64,000 bases of DNA from Anaerosphaera multitolerans (GCF_004006535.1 NZ_RLIH01000004.1:1-64000), one strand, 5' to 3'. Positions 8,568-19,436 are shown, counted from the first letter of the stretch. The notes: generated from the letters alone by a model not told the origin. Program-made: numbers and translations.

Positions 8568-10823
8568 ATGAAAGACCATGGAAAGAAGAAAGATAAAGAA
8601 ATGAAAAGTAATATGAATATGGAGGAAAAAGAAGTAGAGCATAGGGGACGCTATGAAAACTTACAAAGAGATAGTGAATACAGTAGCAGTACTATGGAAG
8701 AAAAATCTTCTATGGATATGGAGCATATGAATCATGTTCATAAAAAAACTCATAAAACAGATAGAGACGGACACCATATAAGCCATATGGACGAAGATTC
8801 TAGTATGGACAAACATTCTCATATGGATCATTCCAATATGGAGCACAGTGGACATATGGAGCATATGGGAAATTTAAAGCAAAAGTTTTTTATTTCTTTA
8901 ATTTTTGCAATACCGATTTTACTTCTGTCTCCAATGATGGGTATAAGTCTGCCCTTCCAGTTTACTTTTAGGGGAAGTCAGTGGGTGGTACTGATACTTT
9001 CCACAATTATATTTTTTTATGGAGGAAGGCCTTTTCTAAAGGGAGCTCAGAAGGAATTAAAGGATAGAAGCCCGGCTATGATGACTTTGATTTCGCTGGG
9101 AATTACGACTTCCTACATCTACAGTGTCTATGCCTTTGTATCGAATAATTTCTTTCCCGGGAAGGAACATATAATGGATTTCTTTTGGGAATTAGCCACT
9201 TTAATTTTAATAATGCTATTGGGACATTGGATTGAAATGAAAGCGGTGTCGGGAGCGGGAGATGCTTTAAAATCCATGGCAAAATTACTTCCTGCACAGG
9301 CAAGTGTTGAACAAGAAGACGGGAGTTTTCAGAAAGTTGACATAGAAAAATTAAAGGTAGACCAAGTTGTAATGGTTAAATCGGGAGAAAAAATTCCGGC
9401 TGACGGAATAATTTTAGAAGGGAGCAGCAATGTAAATGAAGCTATGTTGACCGGGGAATCAAAGGAAGTTTCCAAAAAAGAAGGTGACAGTGTAATAGGA
9501 GGTTCTTTAAATGGAGCGGGAAGTATTAAAGTAAAAGTTACGGGAACGGGAGAAACCGGTTATTTGGCACAGGTAATGCAGCTTGTGGGAGATGCTCAAA
9601 AGGCTAAATCAAAGGCGGAGACCATGTCAGATAAAGTGGCGCGCTATTTGTTTTATATAGCATTAATAGTGGGAATTATCTCCTTTGGAGTTTGGTATGC
9701 GGTAACGGGAGATTTAAACGTTGGAGTAACCCGAATGGTAACTGTGTTTGTAATAGCCTGTCCTCATGCACTTGGTCTTGCCATACCGCTAGTTGTTGCA
9801 AGGTCAACTTCTCTTGGAGCTCAAAGGGGACTTCTGCTTCGTAATCGTCAAGCTTTGGAGACTGCAACGAAAGTGGATGTAGTTATGATGGACAAAACGG
9901 GAACTTTAACTGAGGGAAACTTTAAAGTTAAAGAGGTAGTTTCATTTTCCGATGACTATTCCTCTGATGAGGTGCTTAGTATAATGGCAGCCTTAGAGGA
10001 GGGTTCAAGTCATCCTCTTGGGATAAGTACAGTAAGTGAAGCAAAATCCCGAAATTTAAAAATCCCAAGGGCAAAAGAAATAAACAATTTGGCCGGAGTA
10101 GGTCTGGAAGGTAGACTTTCAGAGGGTAAAGATGTTAAGATTGTTACAGCTAACTATCTTGAAAAAAATAAATATAATTATGACAAAGATTATTATAGAG
10201 AAATTTCAAGTAAGGGTTACTCAATTAGTTTTTTAATTTTAGAGGAAGAGGTTCTGGGTTTAATTGCTCAAGGCGATGAAATAAAAAGCGAATCTAAAAT
10301 TTTAATTGAAAAGTTAAAATCAAAGGGAATTAAACCTGTTATGTTAACGGGAGATAATGAAGCTGCAGCAAGTAAAGTGGCTGATTTATTAAATATTGAG
10401 GATTTTAAATTCAGCTTGCTTCCTGAAGATAAGGAAAAATTAGTAAGTCAGTATGAAAAAGAGGGAAAGGTCACTATGATGGTGGGAGATGGCGTAAATG
10501 ATGCTCCAAGTCTTGCAAGGGCAAATGTAGGAGTGGCAATAGGCGCAGGAACAGATGTTGCAATTGATGCAGCAGATGTAATTTTAGTTAAAAGCAATCC
10601 TTCCGATATACTACACTTTTTATCTCTTGCTGAAAATACAACTAGAAAAATGGTACAAAATCTTTGGTGGGGAGCAGGTTATAATATTGTGGCAATTCCT
10701 TTGGCATCAGGTATACTGGCACCTTTTAATATAATCCTAAGCCCTGCTGTAGGGGCGATTTTAATGAGTCTTTCAACAGTGATAGTTGCAATAAATGCCC
10801 TAAGTCTTAATATAAAGGAGTAG
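8568..10823 (+). CDS. copB: Copper-transporting P-type ATPase, CopB class
   Basis: Exports copper (or silver) across the membrane using ATP. The first ~100 residues are very rich in Met and His (repeated MDHS/MEHM units) and replace the usual CxxC metal-binding domains. Conserved elements: TGES in the actuator domain, CPH at residues 398-400 in TM6 (the CopB/IB-3 signature rather than CPC), DKTGT at 442-446 (phosphorylated Asp), SSHPLG, and [10 protein letters not shown]. 751 residues, full length. No copper chaperone or CsoR gene is adjacent. The following membrane-fusion gene begins nine bases after the stop. Confidence 0.92.
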   Translation: MKDHGKKKDKEMKSNMNMEEKEVEHRGRYENLQRDSEYSSSTMEEKSSMDMEHMNHVHKKTHKTDRDGHHISHMDEDSSMDKHSHMDHSNMEHSGHMEHMGNLKQKFFISLIFAIPILLLSPMMGISLPFQFTFRGSQWVVLILSTIIFFYGGRPFLKGAQKELKDRSPAMMTLISLGITTSYIYSVYAFVSNNFFPGKEHIMDFFWELATLILIMLLGHWIEMKAVSGAGDALKSMAKLLPAQASVEQEDGSFQKVDIEKLKVDQVVMVKSGEKIPADGIILEGSSNVNEAMLTGESKEVSKKEGDSVIGGSLNGAGSIKVKVTGTGETGYLAQVMQLVGDAQKAKSKAETMSDKVARYLFYIALIVGIISFGVWYAVTGDLNVGVTRMVTVFVIACPHALGLAIPLVVARSTSLGAQRGLLLRNRQALETATKVDVVMMDKTGTLTEGNFKVKEVVSFSDDYSSDEVLSIMAALEEGSSHPLGISTVSEAKSRNLKIPRAKEINNLAGVGLEGRLSEGKDVKIVTANYLEKNKYNYDKDYYREISSKGYSISFLILEEEVLGLIAQGDEIKSESKILIEKLKSKGIKPVMLTGDNEAAASKVADLLNIEDFKFSLLPEDKEKLVSQYEKEGKVTMMVGDGVNDAPSLARANVGVAIGAGTDVAIDAADVILVKSNPSDILHFLSLAENTTRKMVQNLWWGAGYNIVAIPLASGILAPFNIILSPAVGAILMSLSTVIVAINALSLNIKE

Positions 10824-10831
10824 TAGAGTAG

Positions 10832-12439
10832 ATGTGGAATAGAAGAGATTTAAAGTCTGACGCTAAGAAAGTGGTAAAGAGGAATTATATTCAATTTGTA
10901 GTAGTGTGTATGGTTATTGCCATACTGGCGGGAGGCTACAGTTCCTCAAGAATAAGTTTGGACTTTAGAGAGGCCCCAAGTAAAATTCACACTCCATCAA
11001 TTGTGGAAAGTGCCCTTGATATACTTGACAACCTAGGTATAAAGACGATTTACAGTGATGAGGAAAAAGTAATTGAAAAAGTAGAGAACAAGTTTAATTT
11101 AAGAAATGCCACAGAGGGAGTTTTTGCTACTATAATTAACAACTCCGGTGCATCAAGATCTTTCTTAGTTGGGCTTTTAAATACCATAAATCAATTTATA
11201 TTTGAAAACCGGTTTTTAGATAGTACGATAATGGCAATTGCAACTTTAATGGCAGCTGCCTTTTGGATTTTTATTCAAAATATTCTAATAGTGGGACAAA
11301 GCAGATTTTTCCTTGAAAACAAAAATTACGGAAGTACAAAAATAGACAGAGTTCTTTTCGTCTACAGAGTCAATGAGACTCTTAATGTGGCTTATGTAAT
11401 GTTTTGCAGATATCTTTTTAATTTACTTTGGTTTTTTACCATAGTTGGGGGAGTTGTAAAGTATTACTCCTATCGTATGATTCCCTATATATTGGCTGAA
11501 AATCCGAAAATAAAAAGACGGGAGGCCTTTAAACTTTCCGAAGAAATGATGAAAGGTAATAAGTGGGATGCTTTTAAGCTGGATGTGTCCTTTGTAGGTT
11601 GGAGAATATTGTCCCTCTTAACCTATGGAGTTGTAAGGTATCTGTATGTAAACCCCTATATAGGGGCTGTCAATGCGGAGTTGTACTTTGTCCTTCGTGA
11701 AAGGGCAATTGGCGAAAAAATCCCTTACAGCGAATATTTAAATGATATTTATCTTACAAGTCCTGTGAAAGTAGGCGAGGGTACTTATCCTGTTGAACTT
11801 TATACCATTGAGGAAAAACATAGAAGAGACTGGTTAAAGTTGGACTATGACAGATCCTATTCCATAACTTCCTATATATTGGTATTTTTTACAATCTCCT
11901 TTATAGGTTGGCTTTGGGAAGTATTTCTACATCTTTTAAGAGACGGGACATTTGTAAACAGGGGAACGATGATGGGACCTTGGCTGCCAATATACGGTAC
12001 GGGGGCTCTACTTATGCTTATACTGTTAAAACCCTTTGTAGAAAAGCCCTTGCTACTCTTCCCCAGCGCCATGGTTATCTGTGGAATATTGGAATACTTT
12101 ACTTCCTGGATGTTGGAAAAGTTATTTCATACAGCCTGGTGGGATTACAGCAATGTGTTCTTTAATATAAACGGAAGAATTTGTCTAGAGGGGCTTTTGT
12201 TTTTTGCAGTTGGAGGATTTTTAATAATTTACTTTGTAGCTCCTTTAGTAGATGAAGTGGGAGATTATTTTTCGCTTGGAGCAAAGAGGGGTTTTTGTGG
12301 AATTTTAATAGCTTCCTTTCTCTTTGATTTCAGTCATTCCTTTAAAGAACCCAATATGGGAGAGGGGATTACCAGTAGCATAGTTGAACCCCTTAAAAAG
12401 ATAGAAGTAGATGGAAATTATCTATGTAATATAAAATAA
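10832..12439 (+). CDS. DUF975 / CmpB-type (PF06541-like) membrane fusion protein
   Basis: 535 residues, about ten membrane segments. Residues 1-300 resemble DUF975 membrane proteins (MWNRRDLKSDAKKVVKRNY at the start, IPYILAENP, EEMMKGNKWDAFKLDVSF). Residues about 345-500 resemble the putative ABC-transporter type IV/CmpB family (FIGWLWEVFLHLL, NRGTMMGPWLPIYGTGA). No ATPase domain is present. It probably shares a transcript with copB, but a role in copper handling is not shown by the sequence. Confidence 0.65.
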   Translation: MWNRRDLKSDAKKVVKRNYIQFVVVCMVIAILAGGYSSSRISLDFREAPSKIHTPSIVESALDILDNLGIKTIYSDEEKVIEKVENKFNLRNATEGVFATIINNSGASRSFLVGLLNTINQFIFENRFLDSTIMAIATLMAAAFWIFIQNILIVGQSRFFLENKNYGSTKIDRVLFVYRVNETLNVAYVMFCRYLFNLLWFFTIVGGVVKYYSYRMIPYILAENPKIKRREAFKLSEEMMKGNKWDAFKLDVSFVGWRILSLLTYGVVRYLYVNPYIGAVNAELYFVLRERAIGEKIPYSEYLNDIYLTSPVKVGEGTYPVELYTIEEKHRRDWLKLDYDRSYSITSYILVFFTISFIGWLWEVFLHLLRDGTFVNRGTMMGPWLPIYGTGALLMLILLKPFVEKPLLLFPSAMVICGILEYFTSWMLEKLFHTAWWDYSNVFFNINGRICLEGLLFFAVGGFLIIYFVAPLVDEVGDYFSLGAKRGFCGILIASFLFDFSHSFKEPNMGEGITSSIVEPLKKIEVDGNYLCNIK

Positions 12440-12463
12440 AAAGAGTCCTCGGGGACTCTTTTT
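12438..12463. terminator. Terminator between converging genes
   Basis: AAAGAGTCC and GGACTCTTT pair around a 4-5 base loop, with A and T runs on the two flanks so it can serve both strands. Confidence 0.8.
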
Positions 12464-14483
12464 AAAGTTTTTGCATAAGTTCATCTATATAGTGAAGAGG
12501 ACTGGAACAGGTAAAGTTTTCGCAGAGATAAAAAGTGTTCTCATCTTCAATGGAGTATGAATGAATATGAGGAGCCAATTTTTTTATTTCCTTTTCATTT
12601 TCAGGTACCATTGCAAGAGAAGTCAATTGTGGCAAGTATACTTTAGCCAGACTGGATATAAGAAATTTAAGATTTATATTTGAGCCTACTGCCACTAATT
12701 CCCTTGTGGAGTATAGATTTAAAAGTAAAGCTTTTAAAGCAAAACTATAAGCGGAAGATTGAGATGCTACTAGAGGAGCATAGGTCTCTAACAGTAGATT
12801 AAGACTGTTTTCAACATCAAAATTGCCTGTGAGCTTTGAAAGTTTAGATAGGACATAGGCAAGAACGGAATTACCGGAAGGCACTGCTCCGTCATAAAAT
12901 TCCCTAGGTCTGTAAATTAAATCCTCGCTTTCCTTTGAGCTTAAGAAATATCCTCCCCTCTTATTGGAAAAATTTTCCTCTATTAAATTATATAATCTCA
13001 TACACTCCTTTAGATATTCTATATTGTAGGTACTTTCATAGAGCTCTAAACAGGCCCACATCAAGTAGGCGTAATCATCTAAAAGTCCGGTTCCCGATGA
13101 TTTGCCATCTCTGTAACTTATAAATAAAGTACCATCTTCTTTAACCATATTGGACATAATAAAGTTAAAGCCGTCCTCAGCACTTTTAATATAATCTTCA
13201 TTTTCAAATATTCTGCCCGCCTTTGCATAACTTCCAATCATCATTGAATTCCAGGAGACTAAAATTTTATCGTCCTTGTGCAAAGGGTACCTTTCCAACC
13301 TCTGTCGGTAGAGTCTTGAAAGTTGTTTTTGAGTTTTTTTGTCGGGAAGGTCGCCGGAGCTTCCTATTAAATTCAAAATATTCCTTCCCTCAAAATTTCC
13401 TCTCGGCCTTATATTATAGGTTTTGCAAAACTCTTCTGATTCACTTCCCAGTATATTTACAATCTCATCGTAGTCCCATATATAGTACTTTCCCTCTTCT
13501 CCTTCACTGTCAGCATCTTGGGCGGAATAAAATCCCCCTTTAGGAGAGGTCATTTCTCTTTTAATATAATCTAAGGTACTTTGTACAATATATTTATATA
13601 TTTCCTTTTTAGTAAGTTGGTAGGCTTCGCTGTATACCATTGTTAAAAGCGCATTGTCATAAAGCATTTTTTCAAAGTGGGGTACCAGCCATTTTTCGTC
13701 AGTGGAATAACGGGAAAAACCTCCGCCTACATGGTCAAAGAGACCTCCCTTGTACATGGACATTAAAGTTTTTTCCGCCATGGGCAGTGCTTTTTCACTT
13801 ATTTTTAAATTGTGGCTATGAAGTAGAAACATTAAGTGGTGTGGCGTAGGAAACTTAGGCGCATTGCCAAAGCCTCCGAATTCGCTATCAAATCTACTTT
13901 CAAATTGGTCCATAGCCTTAAAGATTATGGCCTTGTCAATGGAGTACTTTCTAGAGGAAGAGGCATTTTCATAGTTAATAATGGCCTTTGTAATCTCCTC
14001 GCCTGAGTCTACAAGAGCTTTTTCATCTTCTTTCCACTTCAAGGCAATTTGATTTAAAAGTTCAACTAGTCCTATTCTTCCGTACTTATTTTCCTTTGGA
14101 AAGTAAGTTCCGGCAAAAAAAGGTTTTTTATCCGGTGTCATAACTATGGTCAAAGGCCAGCCGCCGCTTCCTGTAAGAGCTTGAGCTACATTCATATAGA
14201 TTGAATCTATATCGGGACGCTCCTCTCTGTCCACTTTAATGGAAATAAAGTGGTCATTTAACAATTTCGCCACTTCTTCGTCTTCAAAGGATTCCTGTGC
14301 CATTACGTGACACCAGTGACAGGTGCTGTATCCTATAGATAAAAAAACGGGTTTGTTTTCCTTTTTTGCAATTTCAAAGGCATCGTCTTGCCAAGGATAC
14401 CAGTTTACGGGATTATGAGCGTGTTGTAAAAGATAGGGCGAGGTGGTATTTATTAAATGATTGGTATATTTATTAGCTTCCAT
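12462..14483 (-). CDS. Thioredoxin-domain protein YyaL (DUF255/spermatogenesis-associated 20 family)
   Basis: 673 residues. Residues about 1-165 are the DUF255 thioredoxin-like domain with [18 protein letters not shown] (CxxC) and [10 protein letters not shown]. The rest is an (alpha/alpha)6 barrel related to N-acylglucosamine 2-epimerases, with [25 protein letters not shown] and ISWNS-like segments (here [13 protein letters not shown]). The family is widespread; its function is not defined. AAGGAG precedes the ATG at good spacing. Confidence 0.88.
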   Translation of the reverse strand: MEANKYTNHLINTTSPYLLQHAHNPVNWYPWQDDAFEIAKKENKPVFLSIGYSTCHWCHVMAQESFEDEEVAKLLNDHFISIKVDREERPDIDSIYMNVAQALTGSGGWPLTIVMTPDKKPFFAGTYFPKENKYGRIGLVELLNQIALKWKEDEKALVDSGEEITKAIINYENASSSRKYSIDKAIIFKAMDQFESRFDSEFGGFGNAPKFPTPHHLMFLLHSHNLKISEKALPMAEKTLMSMYKGGLFDHVGGGFSRYSTDEKWLVPHFEKMLYDNALLTMVYSEAYQLTKKEIYKYIVQSTLDYIKREMTSPKGGFYSAQDADSEGEEGKYYIWDYDEIVNILGSESEEFCKTYNIRPRGNFEGRNILNLIGSSGDLPDKKTQKQLSRLYRQRLERYPLHKDDKILVSWNSMMIGSYAKAGRIFENEDYIKSAEDGFNFIMSNMVKEDGTLFISYRDGKSSGTGLLDDYAYLMWACLELYESTYNIEYLKECMRLYNLIEENFSNKRGGYFLSSKESEDLIYRPREFYDGAVPSGNSVLAYVLSKLSKLTGNFDVENSLNLLLETYAPLVASQSSAYSFALKALLLNLYSTRELVAVGSNINLKFLISSLAKVYLPQLTSLAMVPENEKEIKKLAPHIHSYSIEDENTFYLCENFTCSSPLHYIDELMQKL

Positions 14484-14499
14484 ATAAACTCCTTTAAAT

Positions 14500-14531
14500 T
14501 AAAAAGATTAGCCCAACAATGTGGGCTAATA
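14500..14531 (-). terminator. Terminator of the pyruvate oxidase operon
   Basis: ATTAGCCCA pairs with TGGGCTAAT around a 6-base loop, directly after the pyruvate oxidase stop; the minus strand continues into a T run. Confidence 0.8.
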
Positions 14532-14532
14532 G

Positions 14533-16272
14533 TTAAACTTCTTTTAAAATTTCTGAAAGGGCAGGCTGTCCGAATAAATTATAGGTTTTATTATAGTTGT
14601 CGATTTCACTTTGAGAGTATTTCTCCGGATCCACAACCATATTACTTGTATCTACAGGGTCTGTATATTTAAGTTTGGCATCAATTAAAATCGGTTTTTT
14701 ATTGCCTGAACTTTGAAGTTTTTCAATTTCATCCATGGCATTGTTTAGTTCTTTAAGGTTGGTTACAGTATAGGTTATGGCTCCCATCCCCCTAGCAGTA
14801 GTTGCCCAGTCCACATCTGTAATATCCACTCCGAATACAAACTTACTTTGAATTTGAGCGTGTTGAATAAAACCGTAGGACTGATTACTTAAAACTATGT
14901 TTATTATTGGAAGTTCATAGCGAACCTGAGTTATTATCTCCTGCATATTCATGGCAAAACCTCCGTCGCCAGAAATGCTCCAAACCTGTCTTTCGGGGTC
15001 AGTCAGTTTTCCGGCAATGCTGTAGGGAAGTCCAACTCCAAGAGTGGCAAACCAGCCGCTTATAACGTGTTGTTGTTTTGCATAAAGCGGCAGCATTCTA
15101 ACGGAGTACATTGTATTATTTCCCACATCAAGTCCGTAAAAGGCATTTTCCTCAGACCTTTCTCTTATGGCTCTTATTACTGCCTCAGCGGAAAGTCCTT
15201 CTTTATCATCATCGGCAATGGCATTTAACCAATTGTCCCAGTTTTTCTTGTTTATTCTTGTAGCCTTTAAAAACTTGCTTTCCTCTTTGGAAAAGTCCGC
15301 TTTTAAAAGTTCCTGTAAAAATTCTCCGCCGTCGGCAACAATACCTAAATTAACTTTAATTTGTTTTCCTATATCCGCTATTTCATTATTGATTTGGATA
15401 ACCTTTAAATTCTTTGGCCAAAAACGTGCAAAAGGAAAGTTACTTCCCACAAATAGTACTAGATCGGCGCTGTTCATAACTTCATAGGCGGGTTTTGTTC
15501 CCAGCCTGCCGAAACTGCCCACAAAGTTTTTATGGTTGTTGGCAGCTGCAACTCCAATGGAAGGGGCACTGGTTACAATGGGCATGGAAAATTTTTCAGA
15601 AACTTCAGCCACTATATCCCTTGAGCCTCTTAAACCCAAACCTCCATAGATTACAGGTCTTTCGGCTTCCCTTATCATCTTTAAGGTCGCTTTTACATCT
15701 TCACTTTTAATAGGGAGCTTTACCTTACTAGGAGGCGATTTCACCTCCGCTCTTGGAGTGTATTCAATTTCCTCTTCTACTAGGTCGTTAGGTAGGATTA
15801 CAAGGGCAACTCCTTTTTTGGAATAGGCGGTGCGAATAGCCTCTTCTATTAAATCGGGGATTTGCCTAGCCGTAGTGGCAGTTCTATTGTATACGCTTAC
15901 ATCGGAGTAAAGGGGATTTTCATCCATCTCCTGAAAGAAATTTGTGTTCATAAATTTTGTTGCAGTCTGTCCCACTATGGCAAGTAGAGGGACTCTGTCC
16001 ATTTTTGCATCGTAGAGTCCGTTTATTAAGTTGGAGCCTCCCGGAGCTGCGGAGCCGAAACAAGCTCCTATCTTCCCGGAAAACTTGGAGTAGCCTGAAG
16101 CTGCCATAGCTCCTGCAGATTCATGTCTTACTTGAATATATTTTACTTTATCCTGTTCATTATACAGGGCGTCCATAAGTCCGTTGACGGAACTTCCCGG
16201 AATTCCATAGAGATGTTTTATTTCCCAGGAATGTAAAACGTCAATAATAGCTTCTCCTGCGCTTACTTTCAT
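14533..16272 (-). CDS. Pyruvate oxidase-like thiamine diphosphate enzyme
   Basis: A 579-residue ThDP enzyme of the acetolactate synthase/pyruvate oxidase superfamily: HESAGAMAASGYSKF at the N-terminal Glu region, GSNFPFARFWP in the FAD-binding middle domain, and GDGGFAMNMQEI (ThDP/Mg) with SNQSYGFIQHAQ at the C-terminus. The overall pattern fits phosphate-dependent pyruvate oxidase (SpxB/Pox: pyruvate + Pi + O2 to acetyl phosphate + CO2 + H2O2) better than acetolactate synthase, though a different 2-oxoacid cannot be excluded. AAGGAGAG precedes the ATG. The pirin gene lies 10 bases upstream on the same strand; some pirins bind or modulate pyruvate-metabolising enzymes. Confidence 0.78.
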   Translation of the reverse strand: MKVSAGEAIIDVLHSWEIKHLYGIPGSSVNGLMDALYNEQDKVKYIQVRHESAGAMAASGYSKFSGKIGACFGSAAPGGSNLINGLYDAKMDRVPLLAIVGQTATKFMNTNFFQEMDENPLYSDVSVYNRTATTARQIPDLIEEAIRTAYSKKGVALVILPNDLVEEEIEYTPRAEVKSPPSKVKLPIKSEDVKATLKMIREAERPVIYGGLGLRGSRDIVAEVSEKFSMPIVTSAPSIGVAAANNHKNFVGSFGRLGTKPAYEVMNSADLVLFVGSNFPFARFWPKNLKVIQINNEIADIGKQIKVNLGIVADGGEFLQELLKADFSKEESKFLKATRINKKNWDNWLNAIADDDKEGLSAEAVIRAIRERSEENAFYGLDVGNNTMYSVRMLPLYAKQQHVISGWFATLGVGLPYSIAGKLTDPERQVWSISGDGGFAMNMQEIITQVRYELPIINIVLSNQSYGFIQHAQIQSKFVFGVDITDVDWATTARGMGAITYTVTNLKELNNAMDEIEKLQSSGNKKPILIDAKLKYTDPVDTSNMVVDPEKYSQSEIDNYNKTYNLFGQPALSEILKEV

Positions 16273-16282
16273 ATATCTCTCC

Positions 16283-16981
16283 TTATTCTTTCTTTAATTC
16301 AACTACTAGGAAGTGACTGTCTTCAAGGGCTTTAATATTTAAGCTTTCTTCAACGGATTCCAAACCGTCACGCATATTAAATTCAATGCCGTTAATAATT
16401 GAACTTCCTTCAATTTGAACTAGGTAGGCCTGTCTGTTTTCCAATACAGGAAATTCAATTTCCCTATCTTTGTCCAGCTCTAAAACGTGTATAGATGCAT
16501 CTTGATGGATTTTAATAGGAGCGTCTCCATCAATACCTGAAACGATATTAAGCCATTTGTTGTGGCGCTCTTCCTTTTCAAAGGTCATATCTCCATATTG
16601 AGGAGTTAGGTTATTTTCATCGGGGAAAATCCAAATTTGCATAAATCTTAAAATTTCATTTCCCTTATTGTATTCGCTGTGTAGGATTCCTGTTCCCGCA
16701 CTCATATATTGAGCGCTTCCGCGACTTAAAGTTCTTTCATGACCCATGCTGTCCTTGTGAGTTAATTCCCCTTTAATTACATAGGATACAATTTCCATGT
16801 CCCTATGAGGGTGAGTGTCAAATCCCGTTCCCGGTTCAACTAAGTCGTCATTTATAACACGAAGTTTTCCGAAATTTACATTGTTTGGATTTCTATATTC
16901 AGCAAAGGAAAAGTGAAATACACTTCGAAGCCATCCAAGGTTACTGCGTCCCATTTTTTCGTTGTCTAATTTTCTAATCAT
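16283..16981 (-). CDS. Pirin family protein
   Basis: A bicupin. FDTHPHRDMEIVSYV carries the conserved His residues of the iron-binding first cupin, followed by GSAQYMSAGTGILHSE, the usual Glu/His segment. The frame opens upstream at a TTG at 16993, but the sequence between that TTG and the ATG at 16981 is itself the GGGAGGA ribosome site, so the ATG is the start. Pirins range from quercetinases to transcription or enzyme modulators; adjacency with pyruvate oxidase suggests a link to that enzyme. Confidence 0.88.
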   Translation of the reverse strand: MIRKLDNEKMGRSNLGWLRSVFHFSFAEYRNPNNVNFGKLRVINDDLVEPGTGFDTHPHRDMEIVSYVIKGELTHKDSMGHERTLSRGSAQYMSAGTGILHSEYNKGNEILRFMQIWIFPDENNLTPQYGDMTFEKEERHNKWLNIVSGIDGDAPIKIHQDASIHVLELDKDREIEFPVLENRQAYLVQIEGSSIINGIEFNMRDGLESVEESLNIKALEDSHFLVVELKKE

Positions 16982-17117
16982 ATTTCCTCCCAAAATTAAT
17001 TCAATTAATCTTAAACTTTACAAGGTATATACCCTATAATATTTTTTTTATAACAAAGGTGCATAAGCCTTGCAATAAGAGATGATTGAAGTAATACAGC
17101 TGAGATTTTGTAAAAAT

Positions 17118-17145
17118 AAAAATAGACACATACATGTCTATTTTT
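17118..17145 (-). terminator. Terminator of the dha/lsrF operon
   Basis: AAAAATAGACA pairs with TGTCTATTTTT around a short loop, 50 bases downstream of the VOC gene stop on the minus strand. Confidence 0.7.
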
Positions 17146-17193
17146 AAAATTTAAATTATTTAATTTGCTATGATAAATCTTAGAAGTGTTAAA

Positions 17194-17514
17194 TTACTTT
17201 ACTTCAAGCAGTTCAAATATGGCATTATCCATAATAATAAAAGCCATTCGTGAGCCGTAGTCATTGTCAACGGGTCCGAAAATAATTTCATCAGCATCCT
17301 CCAAGTAAGGTTCCATATCACTTACCTTATATGCAACATGGGGATTTCTGTGAAGAATTTCCGGAAAAGGTGTCCCTTCTTCAAACTTTAAATACTCAAT
17401 TTTAAAATCATAGTCCTCAGGATTGCTCATCCACAATTTTCCGCCTTCATTGTAAACCATTCCCGGTTTTTTATTAGTAATGGGTATTCCCACATGTAAG
17501 TATTCCGCGCTCAT
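17194..17514 (-). CDS. Small VOC/glyoxalase-fold protein
   Basis: 106 residues with a HVGIP beginning, a HVAYKV segment in the middle and an acidic ELLEV end, the alternating pattern of a vicinal-oxygen-chelate half-barrel pair. Candidate metal ligands are the early His, His in PHVAYK and the terminal Glu. Last gene of the dhaL-dhaK-lsrF operon, 13 bases after lsrF, with AGGAGG before the ATG. A role in isomerising or cleaving the product of this pathway is inferred from position only. Confidence 0.55.
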   Translation of the reverse strand: MSAEYLHVGIPITNKKPGMVYNEGGKLWMSNPEDYDFKIEYLKFEEGTPFPEILHRNPHVAYKVSDMEPYLEDADEIIFGPVDNDYGSRMAFIIMDNAIFELLEVK

Positions 17515-17527
17515 AATTTCCTCCTAT

Positions 17528-18409
17528 TTATTTTAACAGTTCTTTATAAAATTCATAAGCTTCTATATCGTTAAAACCTTCATGTACTACTTTTCCTATA
17601 GCTTGACACATGGCTTGAGGATTTTCCGCCTGAAATATATTTCTTCCCATGTCCACTCCTCGTGCGCCTTCGCTTATTGCTCTATAGGCCATAGTAAGTG
17701 CTTCTGATTCAGGAACTTTTTTTCCTCCTGCTATAACTATCGGTACGGGACAAGCTGCTACAACTCTTTCAAAGCCTTCACAGTAATAGCTCTTTATAAC
17801 CTGAGCGCCGTTTTCAGCCAGAATTCGAGTTGCCAGTAGGAAAAATTTTTCAGTTCGTTCCATTTCTTTTCCCACGGCAACTATGCCAAGTGTGGGAATG
17901 TTGTACTTAGTTCCTTCATCTACTGTACGAGCCAGCAGTTCAAGGGAATTTTTTTCTCCTGCAGCTCCTATAAAAGTTTGAGTAGCCAAACATGCGGGAT
18001 TCATTTTAATTGCATTTTCAATGTCGCAGGCCATACCGCCGCCAAGGGACATATCGTCATAGAGTACAGAGGAATCGTAACTTACTCTTAAACAGATTGC
18101 CTTATCTGTAGTGGGAGGTATGGAAGTTCTTATAGCTCCTCTCGTTCCCATTAATACATCTACATGGGGAAGGAGGGGAGGTATGGCAATATCCAATCTT
18201 TCAAGTCCTGATGTAGGTCCCATAATATAGCCATGGTCAAAGGCAAGCATAACAGTGTTTCCGCTTTTGGGATTAAACATACTTGCAAGTCTGTTCTTCA
18301 TACCCCAATCAGCATCTTGCGCCCCCTTTACGGGAAATTGCTCCAAGGATTTATTTTCCACATTTAGGTAGTAGTTTTTAGGGTCCTTTATATTGTCCTT
18401 ATCAGCCAT
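17528..18409 (-). CDS. lsrF: LsrF-like aldolase/thiolase
   Basis: 293 residues, close in pattern to LsrF, which cleaves 3-hydroxy-5-phosphonooxypentane-2,4-dione during AI-2 breakdown with CoA as acceptor. Shared landmarks are the MADxDxIKD start, NPKSGNTVMLAFDHGY, GPTSGLERLDI, the Schiff-base Lys in GAQVIKSYY, VIAGGKKVPE and GARGVDMGRNIFQ. The protein belongs to the DeoC/FbaB class I aldolase group, so a related sugar-phosphate substrate is possible. Its start directly follows the dhaK stop. No other lsr genes (transport, kinase, lsrG) are nearby. Confidence 0.8.
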   Translation of the reverse strand: MADKDNIKDPKNYYLNVENKSLEQFPVKGAQDADWGMKNRLASMFNPKSGNTVMLAFDHGYIMGPTSGLERLDIAIPPLLPHVDVLMGTRGAIRTSIPPTTDKAICLRVSYDSSVLYDDMSLGGGMACDIENAIKMNPACLATQTFIGAAGEKNSLELLARTVDEGTKYNIPTLGIVAVGKEMERTEKFFLLATRILAENGAQVIKSYYCEGFERVVAACPVPIVIAGGKKVPESEALTMAYRAISEGARGVDMGRNIFQAENPQAMCQAIGKVVHEGFNDIEAYEFYKELLK

Positions 18410-19417
18410 TTATACTGCCCCCTTTTTAAAGTAAGGGGTATTACAAGGTGCATTCCAATAGTGAAGTAATTCATCGTCCATTCTCGCCATAAACATTTGG
18501 AAACCTGCCTGTTCTTGAGAAGTAAGCAATTCTCCAATGTAATTTGCCACAATTTCAATACCCTTTTCTTTTAAAAGTTCCTCGCATTTGCGATAGACTA
18601 TAAATAACTCCATAAGAGTAGTGGCACCGGAGCCGTTTAAAATCAACATTATCTTTTCGCCTTTTTCAATGGAAAGATCCTTTATCAAAGCGTTAACCAT
18701 TATCTCTGCAGTTTCATCGGCAGTCTTCATAGGTTGGCGTCCGCCTCCGCCTTCGCCGTGTTGTCCCATTCCTATTTCCATTTCATCTTCGCCTAAGTCT
18801 GCAAGGAGACTTCCTGTTGATGGGTGAGTAGCACCACGTAGGGCAACGGCTAAAGTGGCCATATTGTCGGCAAATCTTTGAGTTATTTTTGCAACTTCCT
18901 CTAAACTTTTTCCTTCAGCAGCTGCAGCGCCGGCAATTTTATAAGTCGGTACACAACCTACAAGACCTCTTCTATCATCGCTATTTTCACGCGGTGCATT
19001 GGAAATATCTTCCTGTGTAACTATTTTTATTACATTTAAACCCTCTGCCTTGGCTTGTTTCATAGTCATATTTCCAGTAAGCATATCTCCGGCGTGGTTT
19101 AAAACTATGTAAAGAACACCTTTACCTTTATCGGCCATTTTAAGGGCATTTAGACAAGGTTGAGGTCCCGGTGCTGCAAAGACATCTCCAACTACGCTTA
19201 TATCAACCATTCCCTCTCCTACAAAGCCGCTTATAGCAGGTTCGTGGCCGCTGCCTCCCTGAGTTACAATAGTTACTCTATCCGCTTTATCAAGTTTTTT
19301 ATTTATTACCATATTCTCAGGTCCAAGTTCTACTATGTCCCTATTTGCAGCTGCAAATCCCTCAAGCAATTCAGCAGTTAAATTTTCTTGTGAATTAATA
19401 AATTTTTTCATTTTCAT
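18410..19417 (-). CDS. dhaK: Dihydroxyacetone kinase subunit DhaK
   Basis: Substrate-binding subunit for a triose or short ketose. TQGGSGHEPAISGFVG near residue 54 is the family signature, and GMGQHGEGGGG around residue 215 contains the His that binds the substrate carbonyl covalently. 335 residues, full length. Begins with ATG after AGGAGG, 20 bases downstream of dhaL. The gene order is dhaL-dhaK-lsrF-VOC. No DhaM phosphotransferase subunit is adjacent, so the phosphate donor is uncertain. Confidence 0.9.
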   Translation of the reverse strand: MKMKKFINSQENLTAELLEGFAAANRDIVELGPENMVINKKLDKADRVTIVTQGGSGHEPAISGFVGEGMVDISVVGDVFAAPGPQPCLNALKMADKGKGVLYIVLNHAGDMLTGNMTMKQAKAEGLNVIKIVTQEDISNAPRENSDDRRGLVGCVPTYKIAGAAAAEGKSLEEVAKITQRFADNMATLAVALRGATHPSTGSLLADLGEDEMEIGMGQHGEGGGGRQPMKTADETAEIMVNALIKDLSIEKGEKIMLILNGSGATTLMELFIVYRKCEELLKEKGIEIVANYIGELLTSQEQAGFQMFMARMDDELLHYWNAPCNTPYFKKGAV

Positions 19418-19436
19418 AGTAATCCTCCTTCATAAT

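Noticed and set aside
13223-13543. 106-codon plus-strand frame inside yyaL
   Set aside because: Shadow of the real gene on the opposite strand, no ribosome site or domain pattern.
16982-16993. Upstream TTG as pirin start
   Set aside because: The four codons it would add are the ribosome binding site of the ATG at 16981.
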